DNA from: Acidobacteriaceae bacterium
Lineage (GTDB): Bacteria > Acidobacteriota > Terriglobia > Terriglobales > Acidobacteriaceae
NCBI GenBank assembly: GCA_003154055.1
Contig: PMCH01000135.1
Span: 152-11,480 of the forward strand
Direction of reading: 5' to 3'
DNA: 11,329 nt
Part shown: one piece after another, positions 6,343 through 11,329 of the stretch
How positions within the stretch are numbered: the stretch's first letter is position 1
Layout of the letters: each line of letters starts with the position of its first letter
Position numbers and translations under genes: made by a program
The notes under the pieces: model-generated
Databases searched by the model: none
The model's input: only the letters and a program-made list of their open reading frames with translations
What the model was told of the DNA's origin: nothing

Positions 6343-7962
6343 ATGAAGAACCTAACGCTACATCGCTATCTAAGCATCGCTTGCGCGCTGATCTTTTTCG
6401 TGGTCAGCCCGCTGCTGCACGCGCAGTACACCCAGCTTCACAACTTCGATTGGCACAAGGAAGGCGCCAATCCGGCTGGGCCCGCGCTGCTGGCGCAGGG
6501 ACTGGACGGCAGCCTCTATGGGACGCTCGATACGCAGCTCTCGCATCCTGGAACCGTCTTCAACTACCAACTGACGGGAATAGTGGGCGATCTTTACGAC
6601 TTTCTCGGCAAACCGGACGGGAATACGCCGCAATCGGGGCTGAGTTTCGGATGGGACGGTAACTTTTACGGGACCACGGTACTGGGGGGCACGTCGAACG
6701 CTGGGACCGTCTTCCAGGAGCGGGACGGAGTCGTGACCATCCTCTACAACTTTACGGACGGCCCCGACGGTGCACATCCCTGGGCGCCTCCGATTCAGGC
6801 GCCGGACGGGAACATTTACGGGGTCACCGACAACGGTACGAACCAGGGCAGAGCGTACAAGATCAATCCGTCAACCCTGGCGTTCTCGGTTATCGCAATC
6901 GCACCCTCGGAGACAATTGCACCGCTCATTCTGGGCACGGACGGCAACCTCTACGGCACAACTCCCAACGGTGGAACGTTTAATCAAGGCACAGTGTTCC
7001 GGCTGACGACAAAAGGAGTCTTGAAGATTCTTTACAGCTTTGGCGGTGCTGGCACCGACGGCAGAAATCCTGCTGGCCCGGTCCTGCAAGCCGCGGACGG
7101 AAAGCTCTATGGCACTACGAATTGGGGAGGCGCGAACGGGTTCGGGTCCGTGTTCGTGATGTCGACCAGCGGTGGTGGTTACAAGAAGCTGCACGACTTT
7201 CAGGCTATCGAGGGCGAGAATCCGCAGGCCGGAATGGTCCAGGGAAGTGACGGGTTCCTGTACAGCGTCGCCACGAGGGGCGGAGCCAACAGCCAGGGCA
7301 CTTTGTTCAAAGTCAATACGGCGGGAACGACATTCGCCGTGTTGCACGATTTTGCCACACCGAGCGGAGACACGCCGATGTCCACGCCGGTGCTACACAC
7401 CAACGGGATCATCTATGGCACGACGAATCACGGCGGAAGCCCGCTCACGCCCTACGGCGTCCTCTACAGTCTCGACAACGGGTTGAAGCCGTTTGCCTCG
7501 CTGGTCGTGATCACATCGGGTCACGTTGGGGATGCGGCTGGAATTCTCGGACAGGGTTTCTCGACCGCCACCGGAGTCTCGTTCGGAAACGGCCCGGGTC
7601 AGATCATCCCGATTAGCGACACAGCGGCGATCGTATCGCCGCTGCCGGGCGCCATGACAGGGCCGGTGAAAGTTCACATACCCAGTGGCGATCTGGTGAC
7701 GCCGCAGACGTTCAAAGTTCTTCCCTCGATCCAGGATTTCACTCCCAAGAGCGGGCCGGTGGGAACGGTTGTCACCATCACCGGGATGAGCCTGAAGCAG
7801 ACTACGAGCGTGACCTTCGGCCATTCGGTAACAGCATCCTTCACCGTGGTTTCGGATACGCAAGTGACCGTCCCTGTGCCCCCCGGCGCGGTGACGGGAA
7901 AAGTCTCGTTGAAGACCAAAGGCGGCACGGCGATCGCCCGGGGCAATTTCACCGTGCAGTGA
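6343..7962 (+). CDS. Secreted GloVer-repeat (TIGR03803-type) beta-propeller protein with TIG-like C-terminal domains
   Basis: A 539-aa exported protein. The ATG at 6343 follows GAAGGAG with an 8-base spacer. The signal peptide is residues 1-27 (hydrophobic core about 10-24), with likely cleavage after LLHA before Gln28. Seven repeats of about 50 residues carry the D/N-G-x-LYG-T-T signature at 55, 105, 155, 200, 252, 303 and 354, often followed by GG...GTVF and L..F. This is the GloVer (Gloeobacter/Verrucomicrobia) tandem repeat. Seven copies suit one closed seven-bladed propeller. The C-terminus has a degenerate Ig/TIG-like domain (about 385-460) and a clear IPT/TIG domain (about 462-538: PKSGPVGTVVTITGMSL...VTFG...VTVPVPPGA). 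No enzyme active site is recognised; a cell-surface binding or matrix role is inferred. Its upstream motif is shared with the following DUF11 gene. Confidence 0.9.
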   Translation: MKNLTLHRYLSIACALIFFVVSPLLHAQYTQLHNFDWHKEGANPAGPALLAQGLDGSLYGTLDTQLSHPGTVFNYQLTGIVGDLYDFLGKPDGNTPQSGLSFGWDGNFYGTTVLGGTSNAGTVFQERDGVVTILYNFTDGPDGAHPWAPPIQAPDGNIYGVTDNGTNQGRAYKINPSTLAFSVIAIAPSETIAPLILGTDGNLYGTTPNGGTFNQGTVFRLTTKGVLKILYSFGGAGTDGRNPAGPVLQAADGKLYGTTNWGGANGFGSVFVMSTSGGGYKKLHDFQAIEGENPQAGMVQGSDGFLYSVATRGGANSQGTLFKVNTAGTTFAVLHDFATPSGDTPMSTPVLHTNGIIYGTTNHGGSPLTPYGVLYSLDNGLKPFASLVVITSGHVGDAAGILGQGFSTATGVSFGNGPGQIIPISDTAAIVSPLPGAMTGPVKVHIPSGDLVTPQTFKVLPSIQDFTPKSGPVGTVVTITGMSLKQTTSVTFGHSVTASFTVVSDTQVTVPVPPGAVTGKVSLKTKGGTAIARGNFTVQ

Positions 7963-7975
7963 CAGGAACCCTGTT

Positions 7976-8031
7976 GAGGCGCGGCTTGCCGCGTCTCACC
8001 CATCAAGGGTGGAGGGTTCGTATTGTTTTTT
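7976..8031 (+). terminator. Hairpins after the propeller gene, possible terminator
   Basis: Starting 14 bases after the stop, 7976-7985 pairs with 7988-7997 (one G-U pair; the loop effectively opens to four bases). A small ACCC/GGGT hairpin follows (7998-8010), then a T-rich run at 8024-8031. The distance from stem to T run is longer than in a classical intrinsic terminator, so efficiency is uncertain. Confidence 0.5.
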
Positions 8032-8037
8032 ATGTGG

Positions 8038-8071
8038 ACCTTGAGCCACTTCGCTCATCTTTTTCACATTA
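8038..8071 (+). promoter_or_regulatory. Shared bipartite promoter/operator motif, copy 2 (upstream of the DUF11 gene)
   Basis: ACCTTGAGCCA (8038-8048), 16 bases, then CACATTA (8065-8071). Block sequence and spacing are identical to the copy at 6114-6147, and TTC and TTTT in the spacer are also kept. It lies about 125 bases before the DUF11 start, on the same strand as the gene, which supports a plus-strand reading for both copies. Confidence 0.55.
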
Positions 8072-8082
8072 CTCAGTAGAGC

Positions 8083-8124
8083 GTCGCCCTGCGGAGGAAA
8101 CGCGGCGGGCGACCTCGGGCACGG
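8083..8124 (+). promoter_or_regulatory. Leader hairpin of the DUF11 gene
   Basis: GTCGCCC (8083-8089) pairs perfectly with GGGCGAC (8107-8113). An inner GCG/CGC step closes a GAGGAAA loop (8094-8100), with an asymmetric internal bulge. Just after it, TCGGGCACGG (8115-8124) repeats exactly a word found at 6266-6275 in the leader of the propeller gene. No known riboswitch was recognised. Confidence 0.35.
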
Positions 8125-8196
8125 ATCCACCCAAAGAGACTTCCCTAAGAAACGTTTTCAAGCGCAAGCGCACTATCCACAGTTCAGGAGGAATTC

Positions 8197-8994
8197 ATGT
8201 CTCACTCGATCGCAAAGCAAGCTGCTCTCGCACTGGCGTTACTCACCCTAACCCTGGTCATGGCGACTTCGGTCCACGCGCAGGCCACGCTCACCATCGG
8301 ACTCGCGCTGGGCGTCGATCCGAATGGCGAGCCGACCTACACCGCTTCCGTGACCAACACCAGCACCTTTGACGCTCCCAATCTCACTGTGACGTACACT
8401 CTGCCTGCCGCCGAACTGCCCATCTCTCCAGCGCCCAGCGGCGGATGCCTCTTCACTCCGGGACCCTTCCATTTGACGGTGGTATGCCAAATCGCAAACC
8501 TTAACCCCAATCAGTCGCACGATTTTGTGATCGCCGTGCATCCTACCGACACCTCGCCGCAGGACGTCACCGCCGTGGCCCATGAGGACGGTGGCGGCAC
8601 GGCCAGCGCCTTCATCACCAGCACGATCACGGGAGTAGGCCTCACCGAAATGCAGGTTACGACGACTTCGACCAACCCTGGGAAAGTCGGCGAGCCGCTC
8701 GTCTATACCGTGACCGTGATCAACATCCAGGACGATGACGCGCGGGATGTCTTTGCGCTCCTTGCCTTGCCGAAGCACTATACGTTCGTGTCCGCGACCA
8801 AAGGATGCACCCACGGCCCACTGGTCGCGTGCAAGCTTGGCCAGATGTCCCCCGGCACCGGCAAGACCGTCACCATCACGGTGCTGCCCACCGTCTCCGG
8901 ATGGACGCAGGCCACCGCCGGCGTGCGCCTGAGCACGCCCGACCGTGACGCCACCAACAACAGCGCCGCGACGGAGATCTGGGTCAACCCGTAG
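8197..8994 (+). CDS. Secreted two-domain DUF11 (CARDB-like beta-sandwich) protein
   Basis: A 265-aa exported protein. The ATG follows AGGAGG with a 5-base spacer, the strongest ribosome site in the window. The signal peptide is about residues 1-28, with cleavage near VHA-QA. Two DUF11-type beta-sandwich domains follow, about 31-143 and 149-263. Each has the pattern of Tyr-Thr beta strands around a T.N pair, then a conserved Gly-Cys, a second Cys (84/97 in the first, 204/212 in the second), and a segment ending G.(S/T) before a final strand. The second domain ends with the family's D.DATNNSA signature. One disulfide per domain is likely after export. DUF11 domains occur in bacterial surface and adhesin-like proteins, and no catalytic residues are known. 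It has no LPXTG, PEP-CTERM or membrane anchor, so it is probably released or loosely surface-bound. The shared upstream motif suggests co-expression with the propeller protein. Confidence 0.85.
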   Translation: MSHSIAKQAALALALLTLTLVMATSVHAQATLTIGLALGVDPNGEPTYTASVTNTSTFDAPNLTVTYTLPAAELPISPAPSGGCLFTPGPFHLTVVCQIANLNPNQSHDFVIAVHPTDTSPQDVTAVAHEDGGGTASAFITSTITGVGLTEMQVTTTSTNPGKVGEPLVYTVTVINIQDDDARDVFALLALPKHYTFVSATKGCTHGPLVACKLGQMSPGTGKTVTITVLPTVSGWTQATAGVRLSTPDRDATNNSAATEIWVNP

Positions 8995-9004
8995 ATTCCC
9001 AGGG

Positions 9005-9043
9005 GAGCGCAGCGCCGGCTGGCGTTGCGCTCTCTTCCTTTCT
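9005..9043 (+). terminator. Intrinsic terminator after the DUF11 gene
   Basis: A 12-bp stem (9005-9016 with 9021-9032, one G-U pair), GGCT tetraloop, and a pyrimidine/T-rich tail (9033-9043). It begins 11 bases after the DUF11 stop and separates that gene from the aldo/keto reductase. Confidence 0.8.
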
Positions 9044-9048
9044 CGCGG

Positions 9049-9078
9049 TTGCTACCCGCCCCTCCTCAGGCATACCAT
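9049..9078 (+). promoter_or_regulatory. Weak candidate promoter for the aldo/keto reductase
   Basis: TTGCTA (9049-9054), an 18-base spacer, and TACCAT (9073-9078), each matching consensus at 4 of 6 positions. The strong terminator just upstream means the reductase needs a promoter in this short gap, which is the main reason to list it. The leader would be only about a dozen bases. Confidence 0.3.
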
Positions 9079-9097
9079 TTCCTGTTCGGAGACCTTC

Positions 9098-10138
9098 ATG
9101 TCCAAGAAGCTTCACTCCTCCCGCCGTGACTTCCTCAAACAATCCAGCGTGCTCGGTGCAGCCGTGGTGACGGGCAACCTAGCCGATACGACGACCCGCG
9201 CATTTCCTCCCTTACCGGTCAATCCTGTGACCGAGAAGGCGATGCCCACGCGCAACCTTGGACGCACGGGCTACCGGGTTGGCATCTTCAGTCTGGGCGG
9301 TCAGGCTTCGATCGAACAGCCGAATAATGAGGCGGTGGCGGTGCCGATTATCGAGCGCGCCCTCGATCTCGGCGTCAACTACATTGACACGGCGGCGATG
9401 TATGGCGGGGAACAGCGCTGGAGCCAGCGCTACATCGGCGAGGTCATGAAGCGGCGCCGCGCCCAAGCCTACCTGGCCTCGAAGTCGCACGACCGAACGC
9501 GTGACGGGTCGCTGAAGTTAATCGAGCAATCGCTGAAACTACTCAACACCGACCACCTCGACGCCTGGCAACTCCACCACATCGACAACCAGAGCGACGT
9601 GGACCGCATCTTCGGCAAGGGCGGCGCGATCGAAGCTTTCCAGGAAGCCAAAGAGCAGAAGATGGTTCGTTTCCTCGGCGTCACCGGCCACACGGATCCC
9701 GATTTTCTGGTCCAATGCCTGGAACGTTTTGCTTTCGATCAGATACTGATGGCGCTCAACGCCGCCGACAAGCACCATCTCAGCTTCATGGAAAAACTTT
9801 TGCCGCTGGCGGTGGAGAAGCAGATCGGCATCATTGGGATGAAGATTCCGGCACGCGGCCGCATCCTCGCCAGCTGGAAACCAGATCCCAGCAAAGGCCC
9901 AGGGTGGGAAGGCCCTGCCGCAGGCCCGGGGAAGCTGGCAATGAAAGAGGCGATGTATTACGTACTCTCGCTGCCTGTGAGCACGGTGATCATCGGCTGC
10001 GACACCATCGCCCAGCTCGAGGAAAACGTGCAGCTCGCCCGCGACTTTACTCCGCTCAGCGAGCGTCAGATGGCCACGCTCAGCGAAAAGGCGCAGCCGG
10101 TCGCGCGGCAGGCGCTGTTCTTCCGCCGCTGGTCGTAG
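9098..10138 (+). CDS. Tat-exported aldo/keto reductase family protein
   Basis: A 346-aa protein. I use the ATG at 9098 (CGGAG 6 bases upstream) rather than an upstream in-frame ATG at 8945, because the latter overlaps the DUF11 gene and the terminator and would bury the export signal. The N-terminus has a perfect twin-arginine motif, SRRDFLK (residues 8-14), followed by a short Ala/Val/Gly-rich segment, so export of a folded, cofactor-loaded protein is expected. The AKR barrel runs from about 50 to 325 with the full catalytic tetrad: Asp97 and Tyr102 (NYIDTAAMYG), Lys129 (LASKS) and His160 (WQLHHID). The late VSTVIIGCDTIAQLEEN segment matches the cofactor-binding region of the family. Substrate unknown. 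A cytosol-type NAD(P)H-dependent reductase fold behind a Tat signal is unusual but recurs in related bacteria. The gene stands alone. Confidence 0.88.
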   Translation: MSKKLHSSRRDFLKQSSVLGAAVVTGNLADTTTRAFPPLPVNPVTEKAMPTRNLGRTGYRVGIFSLGGQASIEQPNNEAVAVPIIERALDLGVNYIDTAAMYGGEQRWSQRYIGEVMKRRRAQAYLASKSHDRTRDGSLKLIEQSLKLLNTDHLDAWQLHHIDNQSDVDRIFGKGGAIEAFQEAKEQKMVRFLGVTGHTDPDFLVQCLERFAFDQILMALNAADKHHLSFMEKLLPLAVEKQIGIIGMKIPARGRILASWKPDPSKGPGWEGPAAGPGKLAMKEAMYYVLSLPVSTVIIGCDTIAQLEENVQLARDFTPLSERQMATLSEKAQPVARQALFFRRWS

Positions 10139-10139
10139 A

Positions 10140-10211
10140 GCTTCGCCGCTCCCCAGCGTTCTGGATCCACAACCTCACGATCGTCTGGGGCGGTCGTGAG
10201 ATGTGCGAAGC
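10140..10211 (+). other. Three-way-junction-like inverted repeats after the aldo/keto reductase
   Basis: GCTTCGC (10140-10146) pairs with GCGAAGC (10205-10211). Inside are a CCAG-CGTT-CTGG hairpin (10153-10164) and a 10-bp hairpin, 10174-10183 with 10191-10200 (one U-G pair, 7-base loop). It begins two bases after the reductase stop codon. No T tract follows, so it would be a 3' stabilising structure or a Rho-associated end rather than an intrinsic terminator. Confidence 0.45.
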
Positions 10212-10272
10212 GGGAAGAACGTTGCGACCGGATGGAACGGGCCCGGTGGTTTGAGCGGAGACTTGAAGAGCT

Positions 10273-10307
10273 CCCCACCCTCCCGGACCAATTGCGGGAG
10301 GGCGGGG
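10273..10307. other. Long GC-rich hairpin
   Basis: CCCTCCCG (10278-10285) pairs with CGGGAGGG (10295-10302) around a 9-base loop, and beyond one A-C mismatch CCCC (10273-10276) pairs with GGGG (10304-10307). That makes 12 pairs in all. Neither strand has a T tract, so terminator function is not supported. It could be a boundary element or part of a structured RNA. Confidence 0.45.
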
Positions 10308-10310
10308 CGA

Positions 10311-10354
10311 CCCTCGGGTAATGCCAGAGGGGGCAAACGTACTTACGCCGAGGG
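10311..10354 (+). other. Two mutually exclusive hairpins using one shared arm
   Basis: CCCTCGG at 10311-10317 can pair locally with CC-A-GAGGG (10324-10331, one bulged A) around a GTAATG loop. It can instead pair with CCGAGGG (10348-10354), extended by GTAA/TTAC (10318-10321 with 10343-10346, one bulged G) and enclosing TGCC/GGCA. Competing folds of this kind are typical of attenuators and riboswitches, but no known class was recognised and the next gene starts about 400 bases downstream. Confidence 0.35.
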
Positions 10355-10677
10355 CTTGCTGCAAACTCGCCGAGCGGAAGCGCACAACCGTTGGGGGAGG
10401 GTCAGAAAACGGCGGGCTCCTTGGGCCACTTCTTGCGATCCGTAGAACCCGGTTGACAAACGTTTCCTTGTCCGTCTCCGCGGCGAGTGGGACGAACTTT
10501 ACACTGGGCCTTTCCGGTTTCTGAGGGTCGAGGAAGTTTGTTACGAATTCAGAACAGAGGTGAGCCCGCATTCTTTAGAATTAGGCAGTTTGCCTTAGGA
10601 CAGCCGTTCGCAGGGAATCAGCCGGAAGGGCCTCGGGCGCTGCGAAGCATTCGACAAGGCTGGCGCCAGGCGATGGC

Positions 10678-10707
10678 TTTACACTGTTCCCGGCAACATG
10701 TTATTCT
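10678..10707 (+). promoter_or_regulatory. Sigma70-like promoter of rpsO
   Basis: TTTACA (-35, 10678-10683; 5 of 6), an 18-base spacer, and TATTCT (-10, 10702-10707; 4 of 6). The start site would be near 10714, leaving a leader of about 38 bases before the GTG start. The -10 box overlaps the upstream in-frame ATG at 10698, which argues against that codon as the rpsO start. Confidence 0.55.
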
Positions 10708-10751
10708 CAAACACGTTACGAAATGAGAAGAGACAGGAGTGCTACAGGTTA

Positions 10752-11018
10752 GTGCTAGCCAGAGAGCAAAAGCAATCCATCGTTGACACGTATCGGACGC
10801 ACGCCACCGATACCGGCAGCCCCGAAGTGCAAATCGCGCTGTTGAGCGAGCGCATCGGTCAATTGACGGAGCATTTCAAAGCGCACCAGAAAGACCACGG
10901 CTCGCGCCGCGGACTTCTCATGCTGGTCAGCAAGCGACGCAGCCTGTTGGACTATCTGAAGAAGTACGACTCGGAACGGTATAAAACCGTCATCTCGAAG
11001 CTCGGCATCCGCAAGTAG
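10752..11018 (+). CDS. rpsO: 30S ribosomal protein S15
   Basis: S15 binds 16S rRNA in the central domain early in small-subunit assembly and contributes to the inter-subunit bridges. From the GTG at 10752 the protein has 88 residues, matching the usual S15 length, and begins in register with the family (LAREQKQSIVDTYR). AGGAG lies 12 bases upstream. The upstream ATG at 10698 would add 18 residues not seen in S15 and falls inside the promoter. The conserved core is intact: DTGSPEVQIALLSERI (about 20-35), LTEHFKAHQKDHGSRRGLL (rRNA-binding, about 39-57), KRRSLLDYLKK and the C-terminal Y..(V/L)I.KLGIRK. It is followed by a terminator and then pnp, the classic rpsO-pnp order found in many bacteria. 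Confidence 0.97.
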   Translation: MLAREQKQSIVDTYRTHATDTGSPEVQIALLSERIGQLTEHFKAHQKDHGSRRGLLMLVSKRRSLLDYLKKYDSERYKTVISKLGIRK

Positions 11019-11025
11019 TTGCGCG

Positions 11026-11052
11026 ACTGGCTCCGTGGGGAGCCGGTTTTTT
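11026..11052 (+). terminator. Intrinsic terminator between rpsO and pnp
   Basis: A 9-bp stem (11026-11034 with 11039-11047, one U-G pair), a GTGG loop and a six-T run (11047-11052), starting 7 bases after the rpsO stop. In rpsO-pnp loci such a site usually gives partial read-through into pnp. No good separate pnp promoter was found in the 113 bases after it. Confidence 0.88.
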
Positions 11053-11165
11053 GACTCCGAGAGCCTCAGGAACGTGCGCTTATCCCAACCGCGAAACCAC
11101 TGGCATCCGCCTACCCGTGCGAACTCCATGCCGCGTGTGTGGCCTCCTGCCCAAAGGATTAATCT

Positions 11166-11329
11166 ATGAAGCCTGAACCTACCTACGCATCCGTTGAACT
11201 AGCTGGCGGAAAAACCCTCTCTTTTGAAACAGGAAAACTAGCCAAGCAGGCACACGGCTCCGCCGTCGTGCGCATGGGCGACAACGTTGTTTTGGCGACC
11301 GCAACCGCCAATCCCGAGCCCCGCACGGG
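11166..11329 (+). CDS. pnp: Polyribonucleotide nucleotidyltransferase (PNPase), N-terminal part, cut by window end
   Basis: Only the first 54 codons are present. The ATG at 11166 follows AAAGGA with a 7-base spacer. The visible sequence matches the start of the first RNase PH domain of PNPase: VELAGGKTLSFETGKLAKQA, then GSAVVRMGDNVVLATATANPEPR. PNPase degrades RNA 3' to 5' by phosphorolysis, acts in the degradosome, and can add 3' tails. The position directly after rpsO supports the call. The rest of the gene, including the second RNase PH, KH and S1 domains, lies outside the window. Confidence 0.95.
   Translation, partial: MKPEPTYASVELAGGKTLSFETGKLAKQAHGSAVVRMGDNVVLATATANPEPRT

Larger units (their letters stand above)
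10139..10677. other. Gene-free interval with dense predicted RNA structure
   Basis: About 540 bases with no convincing coding frame: the open frames here have no recognisable domain and no good ribosome site. The left half is rich in inverted repeats (listed separately at 10140-10211, 10273-10307 and 10311-10354). The right half (about 10360-10677) shows no clear element; a TTGACA at 10453-10458 has no matching -10 box. It may hold a transcript end for the reductase, a small RNA, or an extended upstream region of rpsO. Confidence 0.5.

Noticed and set aside
8945..9097. N-terminal extension of the aldo/keto reductase to an ATG inside the DUF11 gene
   Set aside because: It would translate through the terminator hairpin and bury the Tat motif; the ATG at 9098 has its own ribosome site.
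10311..10335. GGTAATGCCAG word resembling the 3' conserved part of a TPP riboswitch
   Set aside because: The required upstream CUGAGA core and the closing helix are absent, and no thiamine gene follows.
10453..10481. TTGACA as a -35 box for rpsO
   Set aside because: No -10-like hexamer lies 15-19 bases downstream; the 10678-10707 pair is much better placed.
11051..11086. TTGACT...TATCCC as a pnp promoter
   Set aside because: The spacer would be about 24 bases, too long, and the TTGACT overlaps the terminator T tract.

Overview
The window looks like a GC-rich bacterial chromosome, most likely an acidobacterium. The evidence is the combination of a Ser/Thr kinase with a TPR-like tail coupled to a TIGR02999-type ECF sigma factor, a secreted GloVer-repeat beta-propeller protein, a DUF11 surface protein and a Tat-exported aldo/keto reductase, placed next to the housekeeping pair rpsO-pnp. 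The phylum assignment is inferred from gene content only. There are nine protein-coding genes, the last cut by the window edge. No tRNA, rRNA, insertion sequence or CRISPR array is visible.

Left part (1-2520): a minus-strand membrane protein with an N-terminal zinc ribbon and C-terminal Sel1 repeats is divergent from a plus-strand ornithine cyclodeaminase/mu-crystallin-family enzyme. The gap between that enzyme and the convergent kinase gene holds an imperfect inverted repeat of about 100 bp.

Middle part (2519-5979, minus strand): an ECF sigma factor and a 961-residue transmembrane Ser/Thr kinase overlap by four bases (ATGA) and form a two-gene operon. A good housekeeping-type promoter lies just upstream. 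No anti-sigma factor is present, so the kinase is the obvious candidate regulator.

Right-middle part (5980-8994, plus strand): two secreted-protein genes follow, a seven-repeat propeller with TIG-like domains and a two-domain DUF11 protein. Upstream of both lies the same bipartite motif, ACCTTGAGCCA-N16-CACATTA, at identical internal spacing. The first copy is next to the sigma factor gene. This motif is the most interesting signal in the window: it looks like a promoter or operator shared by two exported surface proteins, and it may be the target of the adjacent sigma factor. Both transcripts would have long leaders containing strong hairpins.

Right part (8995-11329): after an intrinsic terminator come a Tat-signal aldo/keto reductase, a 540-bp gene-free stretch rich in potential RNA structure, rpsO with its own promoter and GTG start, an intrinsic terminator, and the start of pnp.
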